A DNA stretch of 64,000 bases from Devosia sp. FJ2-5-3 (GTDB lineage: Bacteria; Pseudomonadota; Alphaproteobacteria; Rhizobiales; Devosiaceae): positions 4,128,993-4,192,992 of the forward strand of contig NZ_CP104007.1 in assembly GCF_029201545.1 (NCBI RefSeq), in the 5' to 3' direction. The position numbers and the translations under genes are program-made. A model generated the notes under the pieces. The model was not told the DNA's origin, ran no database searches, and worked only from the letters and a program-made list of their open reading frames with translations. Shown one piece after another: positions 26,233 to 34,930 of the stretch; position 1 is the stretch's first letter, and every line of letters starts with the position of its first letter.

Positions 26233-26255
26233 TTCACTCTCCTGAAATAGTCGAG

Positions 26256-26267
26256 TTTCGAAATTTC
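26256..26267 (-). promoter_or_regulatory. candidate operator of the toxin-antitoxin operon
   Basis: Overlapping palindromes TTTCGAAA and GAAATTTC form TTTCGAAATTTC, 24 bases upstream of the antitoxin start. A candidate binding site for autoregulation by the Xre antitoxin. Confidence 0.35.
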
Positions 26268-26312
26268 ATGAGAAAGATAGTTCCTATCCCCTGCCAATGC
26301 AAGGGCACGCGC

Positions 26313-27230
26313 TCAGAGGTCTTGCCGCACCTGGCCGAGATAGCCATTGGCGCTATCGGGTACTTCCCGTTCCAGCCAGTCCCGGAAGGATTGTACCTTT
26401 CGTGACAGGCGCCGCCCCTTGGCGGTCGCGAGGAAATAGCCGCGCGTGCCTTTGACCGAGCGCTCGAAGGGCCGGACGAGGCGTCGGTCGCTGACCGCAT
26501 CGGCGCTCATCATGTCTGCCGCCAAGAGCACGCCCTGCCCCGAAATGGCGGCGTCGAAAGCCAGCGAGGCATCCGAATAGACGGGGCCCGACATGTGCGC
26601 TCGGGGGTCCAGTCCTGCCGCGCTCAGCCAGAGCGGCCAGTCGAGCATGCTGGTCTGGTCGGCAATAACCGGCACCTTGCCGAGATCGAAGGGGGCGGGA
26701 TAGCGGGCGAGAAACTCGGGCGAGCAGACCGGCTGGTAGTCATTGCCGCCAATGGGAATGGCCTCCACTCCCGGCCAGTGGCCGTCGCCATATCGTATGC
26801 CGCAATCGATGTCGTTGCGCCCGAGATCGCGCATGGCCCCGGTCACATCGAGCCGCAATTCGAGGCCGGGATGGGCGGCATTGAATTTGCCGACCCGCCA
26901 GATCAGCCAGCGCGAGGCAAAAACGCTGCCCACCGTTACGTTGAGCACGCCATCGTGAACTCCGGTGAGGCCCGAAAGCCCCTCTTCGAGCGCCAAAAAC
27001 CCGGCCGACAATTGCGGCAGCACATCGGTCAGCACCGGCAGCGGCCGCAGCCCCTGGGCCGTGCGGGCGAAAAGCTCGACGCCCAGCCGCTCTTCCGCGC
27101 GCCGCAGGTGCTGGCTCACCGCGCCACTGGTGACGCCAAGCTCCTCTGCGGCCGGCGCCAATGCGCCATGCCGGGCCACAAGTTCGATAGCCCGCAACGC
27201 GTTAAGCGGGATGGAGAAGCTCTTGCCCAT
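26313..27230 (-). CDS. LysR-family transcriptional regulator (GcvA-like)
   Basis: 305 residues. The winged-helix N-terminus includes LNALRAIELVARHGALAPAA and VTSGAVSQHLRRAEERLG, as in GcvA/AmpR-type regulators. The C-terminal effector domain has DCGIRYGDGHWPG, where the Gly/Trp pattern is typical of the GcvA subgroup. It is divergent from a tiny gene at 27337, with an inverted repeat ATTATG-N4-CATAAT between them. The effector is unknown. Confidence 0.88.
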   Translation of the reverse strand: MGKSFSIPLNALRAIELVARHGALAPAAEELGVTSGAVSQHLRRAEERLGVELFARTAQGLRPLPVLTDVLPQLSAGFLALEEGLSGLTGVHDGVLNVTVGSVFASRWLIWRVGKFNAAHPGLELRLDVTGAMRDLGRNDIDCGIRYGDGHWPGVEAIPIGGNDYQPVCSPEFLARYPAPFDLGKVPVIADQTSMLDWPLWLSAAGLDPRAHMSGPVYSDASLAFDAAISGQGVLLAADMMSADAVSDRRLVRPFERSVKGTRGYFLATAKGRRLSRKVQSFRDWLEREVPDSANGYLGQVRQDL

Positions 27231-27290
27231 ATAGTTTTTCTAAACCGGCGGCCAGAGCTTGTCCATTGCCGGGCCAGCCCGTGCTGACGC

Positions 27291-27306
27291 ATTATGGCGT
27301 CATAAT
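27291..27306. promoter_or_regulatory. candidate LysR operator
   Basis: Perfect inverted repeat ATTATG-GCGT-CATAAT, 16 bases, in the divergent region between the LysR gene and the 55-residue ORF. Size and position fit a LysR recognition site. Confidence 0.5.
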
Positions 27307-27336
27307 TTTCCAGCACCCCACATCGGGAGATAATAA

Positions 27337-27504
27337 ATGTTCACGCTACGCCAGCTTTGGCGTCGCGCGCTGGCCTGGCTGAACGCGCCGGGCACTGGCG
27401 CAACGCCGCTCACCCACCGCCCCTCTTTCGGGGATGAAATGAGCCTTCAGGACTGGTCTGACCTGCCCTCGCATCATCCCGGCCGCGCAAGGACGCCGTG
27501 CTGA
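27337..27504 (+). CDS. 55-residue conserved-looking peptide
   Basis: ATG at 27337 with GGGAG upstream, stop at 27504. The N-terminus is basic and aromatic (TLRQLWRRALAWL), and the C-terminal part ends in DWSDLPSHHPGR. It is divergently placed from the GcvA-like regulator, across the ATTATG...CATAAT repeat, which makes it a natural target gene. I know of no function. Confidence 0.5.
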   Translation: MFTLRQLWRRALAWLNAPGTGATPLTHRPSFGDEMSLQDWSDLPSHHPGRARTPC

Positions 27505-27560
27505 GGCCATATTCGCGGGATTGATAAGGCGACGCCCTCCAGATCAATCCAGGATTTGAG

Positions 27561-27953
27561 ATGCCCCGTCTTGCTCTTGCCGCGCTCCTTTGTGCCGTCA
27601 GCTTCGCGCCCGTTTCCGCCCAGGAACAGACGCCCGCCGCAACGCCTGAGATCACCATCAATCCCTCTGCCCCGATCGCCCAATTGCCCAAATCGGCGCA
27701 ATTGCTGACCGGGCTCTATGCCACGCTGGCCACGCTCGAGATTTGCGCCGTGGACGTGCCCGAGCCGGCCCGCACGGGCATGAGTGCCCACCGCCGACAG
27801 ATGGAAACATCCCTCTCCATGGACGAGGCCACGGGCGTCAAAGCCTATGACGTGGTGCGCGCCGATGTCGAAAAGACCGGTGTCGACTGCGCCGAAGCCA
27901 GCCCCGATCGCAAGCAGGCCGACGCCGTCATCGCCCTCTATAGCGGCGGCTGA
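27561..27953 (+). CDS. secreted hypothetical protein
   Basis: 130 residues with a signal peptide ending at VSAQ. The mature part contains two Cys (EICAVD, VDCAEA) that could form a disulfide, as expected for a periplasmic protein. No family recognised. It is convergent with the extensin-like gene, 4 bases apart. Confidence 0.65.
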   Translation: MPRLALAALLCAVSFAPVSAQEQTPAATPEITINPSAPIAQLPKSAQLLTGLYATLATLEICAVDVPEPARTGMSAHRRQMETSLSMDEATGVKAYDVVRADVEKTGVDCAEASPDRKQADAVIALYSGG

Positions 27954-27957
27954 TCTT

Positions 27958-28878
27958 TCACTCGCAGATCTGGGCCGTGCAGCTCTGCCCATGGCAGCCG
28001 AGATCGAGGTGGAAATGATCGTTATGGCTGTCATTGGCCTCGGGCCCGAGCACGGTCGTGAACAGCCCGCAGGCTGCGCCATGGGCCTGGCGCAGCATTT
28101 TTCCCTCCGGCGCCGCGGCCGGCAGCCAATTCGGCTCGACCGCGATCCGCCGCCCGTCCTCGAGGGTGAACCCGGTTACGTCGAGCGCATTGGCAAAGCC
28201 ATGCTCTGAGGTCGCGGCCTCGGCATTGCCGTTTCGCCCCCGGCACATCATCGACGTGCCGGTTTCAAGCGATGCGAGGGGGCTGTCGAGGGCGGCATTG
28301 GCATAGGCATCCACCGCGCCCACCCAATCGGCCAGCGCTCCGGCCATTTCGCAATTGGTGGTCACCCCTGCCGAAAAATCGATCTGGTGGCCATTCACAT
28401 TGACTGCCGTGACCGAAAGCGGCGAGCGCTCCCCGCAAATACCCTCGGCAATCGGCTCGAGCATTTCGCCCACCACTTTGCCGCTGAGAAGCGCCGGGCA
28501 GGCCGTCTGGTAAATCCTGTCATCGCTCGCCACCGCCGGTGCCTCTGGCGCGACCGCCTTTTCAGGCGCTGCCTCGGCGTCGGGCGCAGGCTCGGCCTCC
28601 TGCGCATCCTCCACCGCCTCTGGCGCGGGCGCTTCCGCCTCCTGATCATTCAGCGTCTCCGGCCGCGGCCGGGGAATGGGCGGCGGCGCAGGCTTTTCGT
28701 CCTCCGCCCTCACCGCCGGCGCAGCAGGTTCGGGCTTTGCCGGCTGGGCGCGCGGGGCCGGCGTGCGAGGGGGCACGATGGTCTCCACGAACTCTTCGAG
28801 GGGTTTTAAAAAATCCTGCGCGGCGGCTGGAATGCCGAGGCAGGCGAGCAGGGCGAGTGTGGCAATTGCGGTGCGCAT
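27958..28878 (-). CDS. extensin-like C-terminal domain protein (secreted)
   Basis: 306 residues. A signal peptide ends at PAAAQ. It is followed by a Pro/Ala/Glu-rich linker of about 100 residues (PAPRAQPAKPEPAAP) and an extensin-like domain (residues about 125-306). Motifs SEHGFANALDVTG and SHNDHFHLDLG resemble the zinc ligands of LAS peptidases, so cell-wall hydrolysis is plausible but unproven. Several Cys suggest disulfides. ATG at 28878 starts the signal peptide. Confidence 0.8.
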   Translation of the reverse strand: MRTAIATLALLACLGIPAAAQDFLKPLEEFVETIVPPRTPAPRAQPAKPEPAAPAVRAEDEKPAPPPIPRPRPETLNDQEAEAPAPEAVEDAQEAEPAPDAEAAPEKAVAPEAPAVASDDRIYQTACPALLSGKVVGEMLEPIAEGICGERSPLSVTAVNVNGHQIDFSAGVTTNCEMAGALADWVGAVDAYANAALDSPLASLETGTSMMCRGRNGNAEAATSEHGFANALDVTGFTLEDGRRIAVEPNWLPAAAPEGKMLRQAHGAACGLFTTVLGPEANDSHNDHFHLDLGCHGQSCTAQICE

Positions 28879-28970
28879 AGGCCGACAACGCAGAATAAGC
28901 CTGTCGCGATCCCGTTTACGCAACGGAAACCATCTTTGCGGCCCGTTCGGCTTCTGCTATCAGCGCGCAC

Positions 28971-30776
28971 ATGACAACGCCGCTTTCCCATATTCGCAAT
29001 TTCTCCATCGTCGCTCACATCGACCATGGCAAATCCACCCTGGCCGACCGCCTGATCCAGACGACGGGCGGGCTGGAGCAGCGCGAGATGAAGGAGCAGG
29101 TGCTCGATAACATGGATATCGAGCGCGAGCGCGGTATCACCATCAAGGCCCAGACCGTGCGCCTCAACTATGTGGCGCAGAACGGCGAGACCTATGTCCT
29201 GAACCTCATCGACACGCCCGGACACGTCGACTTCGCCTATGAAGTCTCCCGGTCCATGGCCGCTGTCGAAGGCTCGCTGCTCGTCGTCGACGCCTCCCAG
29301 GGCGTCGAGGCGCAGACCCTGGCCAATGTCTACCACGCGCTCGACGCCAATCACGAAATCGTGCCCGTCCTCAACAAGGTCGATCTCCCCGCTGCGGACA
29401 TTCCGCGCGTCAAGACCCAGATCGAGGACGTCATCGGCATCGACGCCTCCGAGGCCGTCGAAATCTCGGCCAAGACCGGCCTCAATATCGAGGGCGTGCT
29501 CGAAGCCATCGTGCATCGTCTCCCCGCGCCCAAGGGCGACATCAACGCCCCGCTCAAGGCGCTGCTGGTCGACAGCTGGTACGACACTTATCTCGGCGTC
29601 GTCGTGCTTGTGCGCATCATCGATGGCGTGATGAAGAAGGGCCAGCGCATCCGCATGATGGCCTCGGGCGCCGTATACGAGCTTGATCGCGTCGGCGTCA
29701 ACACGCCCAAGCTGGTCGAGGTCAAGGAATTGACCCCGGGCGAGCTCGGCGTCTTCACCGCCTCGATCAAGGAAGTGGCCGATACCAATGTCGGCGACAC
29801 CATCACCGATGATCGCAAGCCCACTGCCGAGGCCCTGCCCGGCTTCCGCCCGGCCCAGCCGGTGGTGTTCTGCGGCCTGTTCCCGGTCGATGCGTCGGAC
29901 TTCGAAGAGCTGCGCGCCGCCATGGGCAAGCTGCGGCTCAACGACGCCAGCTTCTCGTTCGAAATGGAAACCTCGGCCGCTCTCGGCTTCGGGTTCCGTT
30001 GCGGATTCCTGGGGCTCCTGCACCTCGAAATCATCCAGGAGCGGCTGTCGCGCGAGTTCGATCTCGATCTCATCGCCACCGCGCCTTCGGTAGTCTACGA
30101 GGTCGAAATGACCAGCGGCGAAACGCTTCTGCTGCACAATCCGGCCGACTTGCCGGATGTGATGAAGATCGCCGAAATCCGCGAGCCCTGGATCAAGGCG
30201 ACGATCCTCACGCCCGACGAATATCTCGGCGCGATCCTCAAACTCTGCCAGGACCGCCGCGGCATCCAGAACAATCTCTCCTATGTCGGCTCGCGCGCCA
30301 TGGTGGAATATGATCTGCCGCTCAACGAGGTGGTGTTCGATTTCTACGATCGGCTGAAGTCCATTTCCAAGGGCTATGCGAGCTTTGACTACAAGCTCGA
30401 TACCCATCGCGAGGGCGATCTGGTCAAGCTGACCGTGCTGGTCAACGCCGAGCCCGTCGATGCGCTGGCCATGCTGGTGCACCGTTCGGTCGCCGAATCG
30501 CGCGGCCGCCAGATGTGCGAAAAGCTCAAGGAGCTGATCCCGCCGCATCTGTTCGTGATCCCGATCCAGGCCGCCATCGGGGGCAAGATCATCGCCCGCG
30601 AAACGGTTCGCGCCATGCGCAAGGACGTGACCGCGAAGTGCTATGGCGGCGACGCCACGCGTAAACGCAAGCTCTTGGACAAGCAGAAAAAGGGCAAGGC
30701 CAAGATGCGCCAATATGGCAACGTCAACATTCCCCAGGAAGCCTTCATCAAGGCCCTCAAGATGGGCGATGACTGA
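28971..30776 (+). CDS. lepA: translation elongation factor 4
   Basis: 601 residues. Ribosome back-translocase GTPase. G1 [10 protein letters not shown]2 in RGITI, G3 DTPGH and G4 NKVD are all present. The C-terminal LepA domain has [17 protein letters not shown]. The length is normal. Its stop codon overlaps the ATG of a small gene (TGATG at 30774-30778). Confidence 0.97.
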   Translation: MTTPLSHIRNFSIVAHIDHGKSTLADRLIQTTGGLEQREMKEQVLDNMDIERERGITIKAQTVRLNYVAQNGETYVLNLIDTPGHVDFAYEVSRSMAAVEGSLLVVDASQGVEAQTLANVYHALDANHEIVPVLNKVDLPAADIPRVKTQIEDVIGIDASEAVEISAKTGLNIEGVLEAIVHRLPAPKGDINAPLKALLVDSWYDTYLGVVVLVRIIDGVMKKGQRIRMMASGAVYELDRVGVNTPKLVEVKELTPGELGVFTASIKEVADTNVGDTITDDRKPTAEALPGFRPAQPVVFCGLFPVDASDFEELRAAMGKLRLNDASFSFEMETSAALGFGFRCGFLGLLHLEIIQERLSREFDLDLIATAPSVVYEVEMTSGETLLLHNPADLPDVMKIAEIREPWIKATILTPDEYLGAILKLCQDRRGIQNNLSYVGSRAMVEYDLPLNEVVFDFYDRLKSISKGYASFDYKLDTHREGDLVKLTVLVNAEPVDALAMLVHRSVAESRGRQMCEKLKELIPPHLFVIPIQAAIGGKIIARETVRAMRKDVTAKCYGGDATRKRKLLDKQKKGKAKMRQYGNVNIPQEAFIKALKMGDD

Positions 30777-31021
30777 TGCGCATATACAGGCTGCATCTCA
30801 ACAAGAAGTGGCCTGCGCACATAAACAGGGACGGGATGTACGTACTGGGCGACCCAGTGCACGGCAGTCAGAAACATCATGCAAGAAATAAGGTGTTCGT
30901 CGCGACTGAAGAGGAAGCAATATCCAAGATTCGCAAGGGTCACTCGATCTGGGTGAAGTCTCCGACTGCTCCGGCACTGGTAAGAGACAACCTGTTTATT
31001 GACGGCGAAAAGTACACCTAG
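30776..31021 (+). CDS. low-GC small protein coupled to lepA
   Basis: 81 residues. The ATG overlaps the last base of the lepA stop, suggesting translational coupling. GC content of the gene is roughly 50 percent, clearly below the 63-65 percent around it. The protein is basic, with KVFVATEEEAISKIRKGHSIWVKS, and has no signal peptide. I do not recognise it. It may have been acquired. Followed by a 57-base gap to a convergent gene, within which GTGCCGGGTCACC/AGTGACCCGGCAA can form a hairpin. Confidence 0.55.
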   Translation: MRIYRLHLNKKWPAHINRDGMYVLGDPVHGSQKHHARNKVFVATEEEAISKIRKGHSIWVKSPTAPALVRDNLFIDGEKYT

Positions 31022-31078
31022 GTCAGAATCAGACGCAATTTAGTGCCGGGTCACCTGTTCAGTGACCCGGCAAATTTG

Positions 31079-31930
31079 TTATTCCAGCGTCAGCTTGACC
31101 AGTTCGCCTTCCATCATCATCGGCACATAGATCGCTTCGCCATCGCTGCCAATATCGGCCGAACCCACGGCGAGGGTCGCCAGGGTTTCCGGCGCGCTGC
31201 CGGACGTGATGCGCCAGATGGCGCCGCCGAAGAAGTCCGACACCACATAGGCGTCGCCGATCTTGACGATGCCATCGAGGAAACCGATTTTTTCGGCCCC
31301 TTCCACGACCGAAACGGCCTTGGTGGCGATATCGACGCGCACCAGCCCGCCCGGCACCATGTCCTCGGGCTTTGCCGCCAGCGTTCCGAAACTGGCAATG
31401 AGCAGGCTGTCGCCATCGGCCAGGATGCCATTGGGGCTGTCGAGCGCGGCGTCCTCGACGAACAGGGCCGCCTCATTGCCCGCCACCGCATAGATGCGAT
31501 TGGCAAAAGTGTCGGTCACATAGATCGTGCCGGCCGCGTCGGCGGTCACGTCATTGAGGAAGGTCGCGCCCTCGATGGCGAGGGTTTCCACTGCGCCCGA
31601 GGCGAGGTCGACAATGCGCAGATTGGTCAGATCGGCGACATAGAGTTTGCCCCCGGCAATGGCCGACCCCTTGGGCGCATCGAGCCCGGTGACCCAATCG
31701 GCATCGATCATTGCGCCGTCGAGCGAGACGAGGCTGAGCGTGCCATTGCCATCGGCCTCGGTGGCTTCGCCCACGATATTGGAGACGATCAGCCGTGAAT
31801 TGTCGGCGTCGAAGACCACCGATTCGGGCACGTCGAATCCGCCCAGGCGCCAGGCCTCGGCCGCCGAAACCGCGCTGGAACCGGCCATCAAAACCGCCGT
31901 CAACCCAAGGGCGAGCGCTGTTCTTGTCAT
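31079..31930 (-). CDS. secreted SMP-30/NHL-like beta-propeller protein
   Basis: 283 residues with a signal peptide ending at VSAAEA. The mature part shows repeated blades (VFDADNSRLIVSNI, GKLYVADLTNLRIVD, TIYVTDTFANRIYA, DSLLIASFG), as in SMP-30/gluconolactonase and NHL proteins. The ligand is unknown. ATG at 31930 follows GAGGAGG. Confidence 0.8.
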   Translation of the reverse strand: MTRTALALGLTAVLMAGSSAVSAAEAWRLGGFDVPESVVFDADNSRLIVSNIVGEATEADGNGTLSLVSLDGAMIDADWVTGLDAPKGSAIAGGKLYVADLTNLRIVDLASGAVETLAIEGATFLNDVTADAAGTIYVTDTFANRIYAVAGNEAALFVEDAALDSPNGILADGDSLLIASFGTLAAKPEDMVPGGLVRVDIATKAVSVVEGAEKIGFLDGIVKIGDAYVVSDFFGGAIWRITSGSAPETLATLAVGSADIGSDGEAIYVPMMMEGELVKLTLE

Positions 31931-32104
31931 GAAAATCCTCCTCGTCTGCAATAATTTACCTGAAAAACGCGGCGGCACTCCGGTCCGGTGTGCCACGAGG
32001 GCAGTCTATCGACCCGGCCACTCTCCGTCACCCTTGCCGGCCGGAACCCCAGCGCACTATTTTGCCCCACGCCGGCGGCTATGCACCTGTCACCAGCAGA
32101 AAAT

Positions 32105-32248
32105 CCCCACCCACCGGCCCAACTCCTCCCCCTATCAGGGGGAGGTCGAGTGGGGGTTCTTCCCCGATCCAGCAACGCGCCTCCCACCCACAGCGTCATC
32201 CCCGCGAAAGCGGGGACGCCCGTCCAACGGGAATACCCGCTTGCGCGG
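32105..32248. repeat. intergenic repeat, copy 1
   Basis: Composite element: a CCTCCCC palindrome (32125-32145), a spacer, and a CCCCGC-GAAA-GCGGGG hairpin (32200-32215) followed by ACGCCCGTCC and GCTTGCGCGG. About 95 percent identical to 32382-32524 in the same orientation. Confidence 0.85.
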
Positions 32249-32272
32249 AAGGACGCTGGGCCCACCAGGCTT

Positions 32273-32293
32273 CCCTCGGGCTCGACCCGAGGG
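32273..32293. repeat. palindromic repeat CCCTCGGG...CCCGAGGG
   Basis: Stem CCCTCGGG / CCCGAGGG around CTCGA. A slightly diverged copy lies at 25004-25023, 7 kb away. Confidence 0.6.
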
Positions 32294-32381
32294 CCATTCC
32301 GCGAGCCCCCTACTAACAATATACCCATAAAGCGAACCCATCAGCTCAGGCCCCAGCGCATCTCCATGGGTGCCCAACCCT

Positions 32382-32524
32382 CCCCACCCACCGGCCCAAC
32401 TCCTCCCCCTATCAGGGGGAGGCCGGGTGGGGGTTCTTCCCCAATCCGCAACGCGCCTCCCACCCACCGCGTCATCCCCGCGAAAGCGGGGACGCCCGTC
32501 CAACGGGAATACCCGCTTGCGCGG
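32382..32524. repeat. intergenic repeat, copy 2
   Basis: Second copy of the element at 32105-32248, with the same sub-units: palindrome 32402-32422 and hairpin 32476-32491. Confidence 0.85.
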
Positions 32525-32636
32525 GAGTGACACGGGAAGAAGAAGTTCAAGCCCGCCCAATCCTCTGCACCTAATCCCCGCTCCCGCCATCCGCGCCTAC
32601 CCTCTCCTGTCCCACCCCACAGGAGCCCGCCGAAAA

Positions 32637-33212
32637 ATGCCCCGCCCCCTTCCCAGGATCACACCCTCCCTCGCCGAGCGCCATGAGGCGCTTTGGCTCC
32701 GTTTGACGACCCTTCACAAAGACATCACAGCCATCGCCGCCAAAAAGCCCGATGCCCCTGTCGGCGACACCGAGCGGTCCATCGCGGAAGGATTGATCAG
32801 CGATTGCCGGCCCTTTCTCGGGTCGCGGCACGAAAAATTTCCGGTGGCCGCCCAGAATTTTTCCGGGCTGGCGGTGCAGCTTGGCCAGGTGCTGGCGCAA
32901 TTGGACGATTTCGAGAACCGCCACGCCGCGTGGGACGCCCGCAATAATTGCCGGTGCTGGCGCGTCGAGGGGGAGTCGCTTCCCATTGCCCGGCTGCGCG
33001 CTTCCGTCGCCATCGTGCCGCTGACCACCGCCAATGGCGAGGATCTGCGCGCAAAACTGGTCCGGCGCCGGCACAATCACGAGCGGCAGATTTTCGAGAA
33101 CGGGTTCCAAAAGGGCCTTTCTGCCCGCCATGGCCCACCGCAAGCCCCTCACGACACCGAAACAGTGGCCGAGGGGTCAGAAACTTATCCCCGGCTCCGC
33201 GGCAGCGCGTAA
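32637..33212 (+). CDS. hypothetical protein
   Basis: 191 residues. AGGAG lies 10 bases upstream of the ATG. Rich in charged residues, with DISD-like HKDITAIAAKKPDAPV, LISDCRPFLGSRHEKF and LDDFENRHAAWDARNNCRCWRVEG. No signal peptide or membrane segment. I recall similar hypothetical proteins in Devosia-like genomes but know no function. The last 40 residues look less ordered. Confidence 0.6.
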   Translation: MPRPLPRITPSLAERHEALWLRLTTLHKDITAIAAKKPDAPVGDTERSIAEGLISDCRPFLGSRHEKFPVAAQNFSGLAVQLGQVLAQLDDFENRHAAWDARNNCRCWRVEGESLPIARLRASVAIVPLTTANGEDLRAKLVRRRHNHERQIFENGFQKGLSARHGPPQAPHDTETVAEGSETYPRLRGSA

Positions 33213-33569
33213 TCTCCTCCCAGCGCTTCGCACGGGCAGGTCTGCATGCGAACTGAGCGGGGCGCACCGGCCGCAACCCGTTCGCATGGGCGGCGCGTTC
33301 AGGCACCGGCCGACCCCGACGCGAGCGATGAAGGGGACGCGATTCCGGCGCTGTTCGAAAAACCGGTTCCCGAGGTGGCTTTTGCCCCATCTTCTATCCC
33401 TCAGGGGCAAATGCCACCTCGGGGTCTGCCCAAAAAGCCGAAAACCCGCGCGGAAAAACGCCGCGGGCGCTTCGGCACGCCTTTTTGGCCGCCGGGGCTC
33501 CCACAAAAATTGCCATTGCCGCAGCGAGTTCGGACCCTTAACTCTCCTCCCAACAGGAGCCCGGCACCA
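33213..33569. other. 357-base gap before glutathione peroxidase
   Basis: No credible gene. Contains a 17-bp inverted repeat (33372-33388 and 33404-33420) and the AGGAG of the next gene at 33555-33559. Confidence 0.6.
33372..33420. repeat. 17-bp inverted repeat
   Basis: GAGGTGGCTTTTGCCCC pairs with GGGGCAAATGCCACCTC (16 of 17), loop of 15 bases. No T-run. It lies about 150 bases upstream of glutathione peroxidase. Confidence 0.75.
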
Positions 33570-34049
33570 ATGCACAATCTTTCGGATTTCACCCTCCCCC
33601 GCCTCGATGGCACGCCGCAAAATCTCGGCGAATTTGTCGGCAAGGTGGTGCTCGTGGTCAATGTCGCCAGCCAGTGCGGCCTCACCCCGCAATATGAGGG
33701 GCTCGAGACGCTGCAGAAAACCTATGGCGACAAGGGCTTTGTGGTGCTGGGCTTTCCCTGCAACCAGTTCGCCGGCCAGGAGCCGGGCACATCGGAAGAA
33801 ATCGGCCAGTTCTGCTCGACCACCTATGGCGTGAGTTTTCCGGTTTTCGAGCGGATCGACGTCAATGGCGCCAATGCCCATCCGCTTTACGAATGGCTCA
33901 AAAAGAGCGCGCCGGGTCTGTTGGGCAGCGAGGCGATCAAGTGGAATTTCACAAAGTTCCTGCTCGATCGGACCGGCCATGTGGTCGAGCGCTATGCTCC
34001 CACCACCGAGCCGGCCGATATCGCGCCGGATATCGAAAAATTGCTTTAA
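33570..34049 (+). CDS. glutathione peroxidase (Cys type)
   Basis: 159 residues. Reduces peroxides with thioredoxin or glutathione. Catalytic tetrad visible: Cys36 in NVASQCGLTP, Gln in NQFAGQEPG, and Trp-Asn in KWNFTKFL. Ordinary Cys enzyme, not a selenoprotein. ATG at 33570 with AGGAG upstream; the longer in-frame ORF begins in non-conserved sequence. Confidence 0.93.
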   Translation: MHNLSDFTLPRLDGTPQNLGEFVGKVVLVVNVASQCGLTPQYEGLETLQKTYGDKGFVVLGFPCNQFAGQEPGTSEEIGQFCSTTYGVSFPVFERIDVNGANAHPLYEWLKKSAPGLLGSEAIKWNFTKFLLDRTGHVVERYAPTTEPADIAPDIEKLL

Positions 34050-34104
34050 ACCTCGGTGCTTTCCTCCGCCGCGCCGATCCACTAATTTGGGGCGCGAGCG
34101 GGGG

Positions 34105-34578
34105 ATGGAGGACAGCGTCGTGGCCGATATTTTGGACTATTGCACCGGGCTGGCGCAGCGGAAATTTCGCTCCGGCGAGATGCTGATCGCCGAGGGGGAG
34201 CGGCTCGGCAAGATTTTCGTGCTCGTCGAGGGCGAGGTGGAGATCATCCGCGAGCGCACCCAGGTCACCCATGTCGACGAGCCCGGCTCGATCTTCGGGG
34301 AGATGGCGGCGTTGCTCGACATGCCCCATTCGGCCAGCGTCAAGGCGCTGTCGGGGGTGGTGGCCTATGAAATCCCCGATGCGCTGACCTTTCTCGACAG
34401 CCGCCCGGAATTTTCCCTCGCCATCGCCACCATGCTGGCGCGGCGGCTCTACTACACCACCTCCTATCTCGTGGACCTCCAGCAGCAGGCGGCCGGCAAG
34501 CGGCAGGACCTCGACATGGTCGACCAGATCCTGGCAGCCCTGGTCGATCCCAAGGAAGCCGGAAAGACGCATCGGTGA
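34105..34578 (+). CDS. cyclic nucleotide-binding domain protein
   Basis: 157 residues, essentially a single cNMP-binding domain (FRSGEMLIAEGERLGKIFVL, GSIFGEMAALL, PHSASVKAL). No DNA-binding domain follows, so it is a regulator or scaffold rather than a Crp-type factor. Its stop overlaps the next gene's GTG start (GTGA), so the two are coupled. The ribosome site is weak. Confidence 0.82.
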   Translation: MEDSVVADILDYCTGLAQRKFRSGEMLIAEGERLGKIFVLVEGEVEIIRERTQVTHVDEPGSIFGEMAALLDMPHSASVKALSGVVAYEIPDALTFLDSRPEFSLAIATMLARRLYYTTSYLVDLQQQAAGKRQDLDMVDQILAALVDPKEAGKTHR

Positions 34579-34865
34579 CAGACAAGCCGACCATTGCCAT
34601 CACCTATTGCACCCAGTGCAACTGGATGCTCCGCTCCGCCTGGATGGCCCAGGAGCTGCTCTCCACCTTCGGAACCGAGCTGGCATCGGTGACGCTGGTG
34701 CCGGGCACGGGTGGGATTTTTGAAATCCGCCTCAACGATCACCTCATCTGGGAGCGCAAGCGCGATGGCGGCTTTCCCGATAGTGCCGGATTGAAGCGCC
34801 TCGTGCGCGACCAGATCGATCCGGACCGGGCGCTGGGCCACCTTGATCGCACCCGGGATGCGTAA
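34575..34865 (+). CDS. SelT/SelW/SelH (Rdx) family protein
   Basis: 96 residues with the thioredoxin-like motif ITYCTQCNWMLR (CxxC), then VTLVPGTGGIFEI and WERKRDGGFPD. Selenocysteine is replaced by Cys. Thiol-redox role expected. GTG start at 34575, coupled by GTGA overlap to the cNMP protein. Confidence 0.88.
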   Translation: MTDKPTIAITYCTQCNWMLRSAWMAQELLSTFGTELASVTLVPGTGGIFEIRLNDHLIWERKRDGGFPDSAGLKRLVRDQIDPDRALGHLDRTRDA

Positions 34866-34930
34866 TGGCTTCCCAATTGGCGCCATTGCGCTAGTCTCAA
34901 GCCGCGTCAGCAAACACGGAGGCCAGCGTC

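Larger units (their letters stand above)
31931..32636. other. 706-base gap occupied by repeats
   Basis: No credible gene; all frames are low-complexity Pro/Gly/Arg shadows. It holds two near-identical 144-base copies and a further palindrome at 32273-32293. Confidence 0.75.

Noticed and set aside
28806..30713. 635-residue frame opposite lepA
   Set aside because: Shadow of a highly conserved gene.
32105..32524. possible CRISPR array
   Set aside because: Only two 144-base copies about 280 bases apart, with internal palindromes and no regular short spacers or cas genes.
31931..32636. protein-coding gene in the repeat gap
   Set aside because: All frames are Pro/Arg/Gly-rich readings of the repeats on both strands, without ribosome sites.
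33570..34049. selenocysteine in glutathione peroxidase or the SelT-like protein
   Set aside because: Active-site codons are ordinary Cys codons; no in-frame TGA or SECIS-like need.
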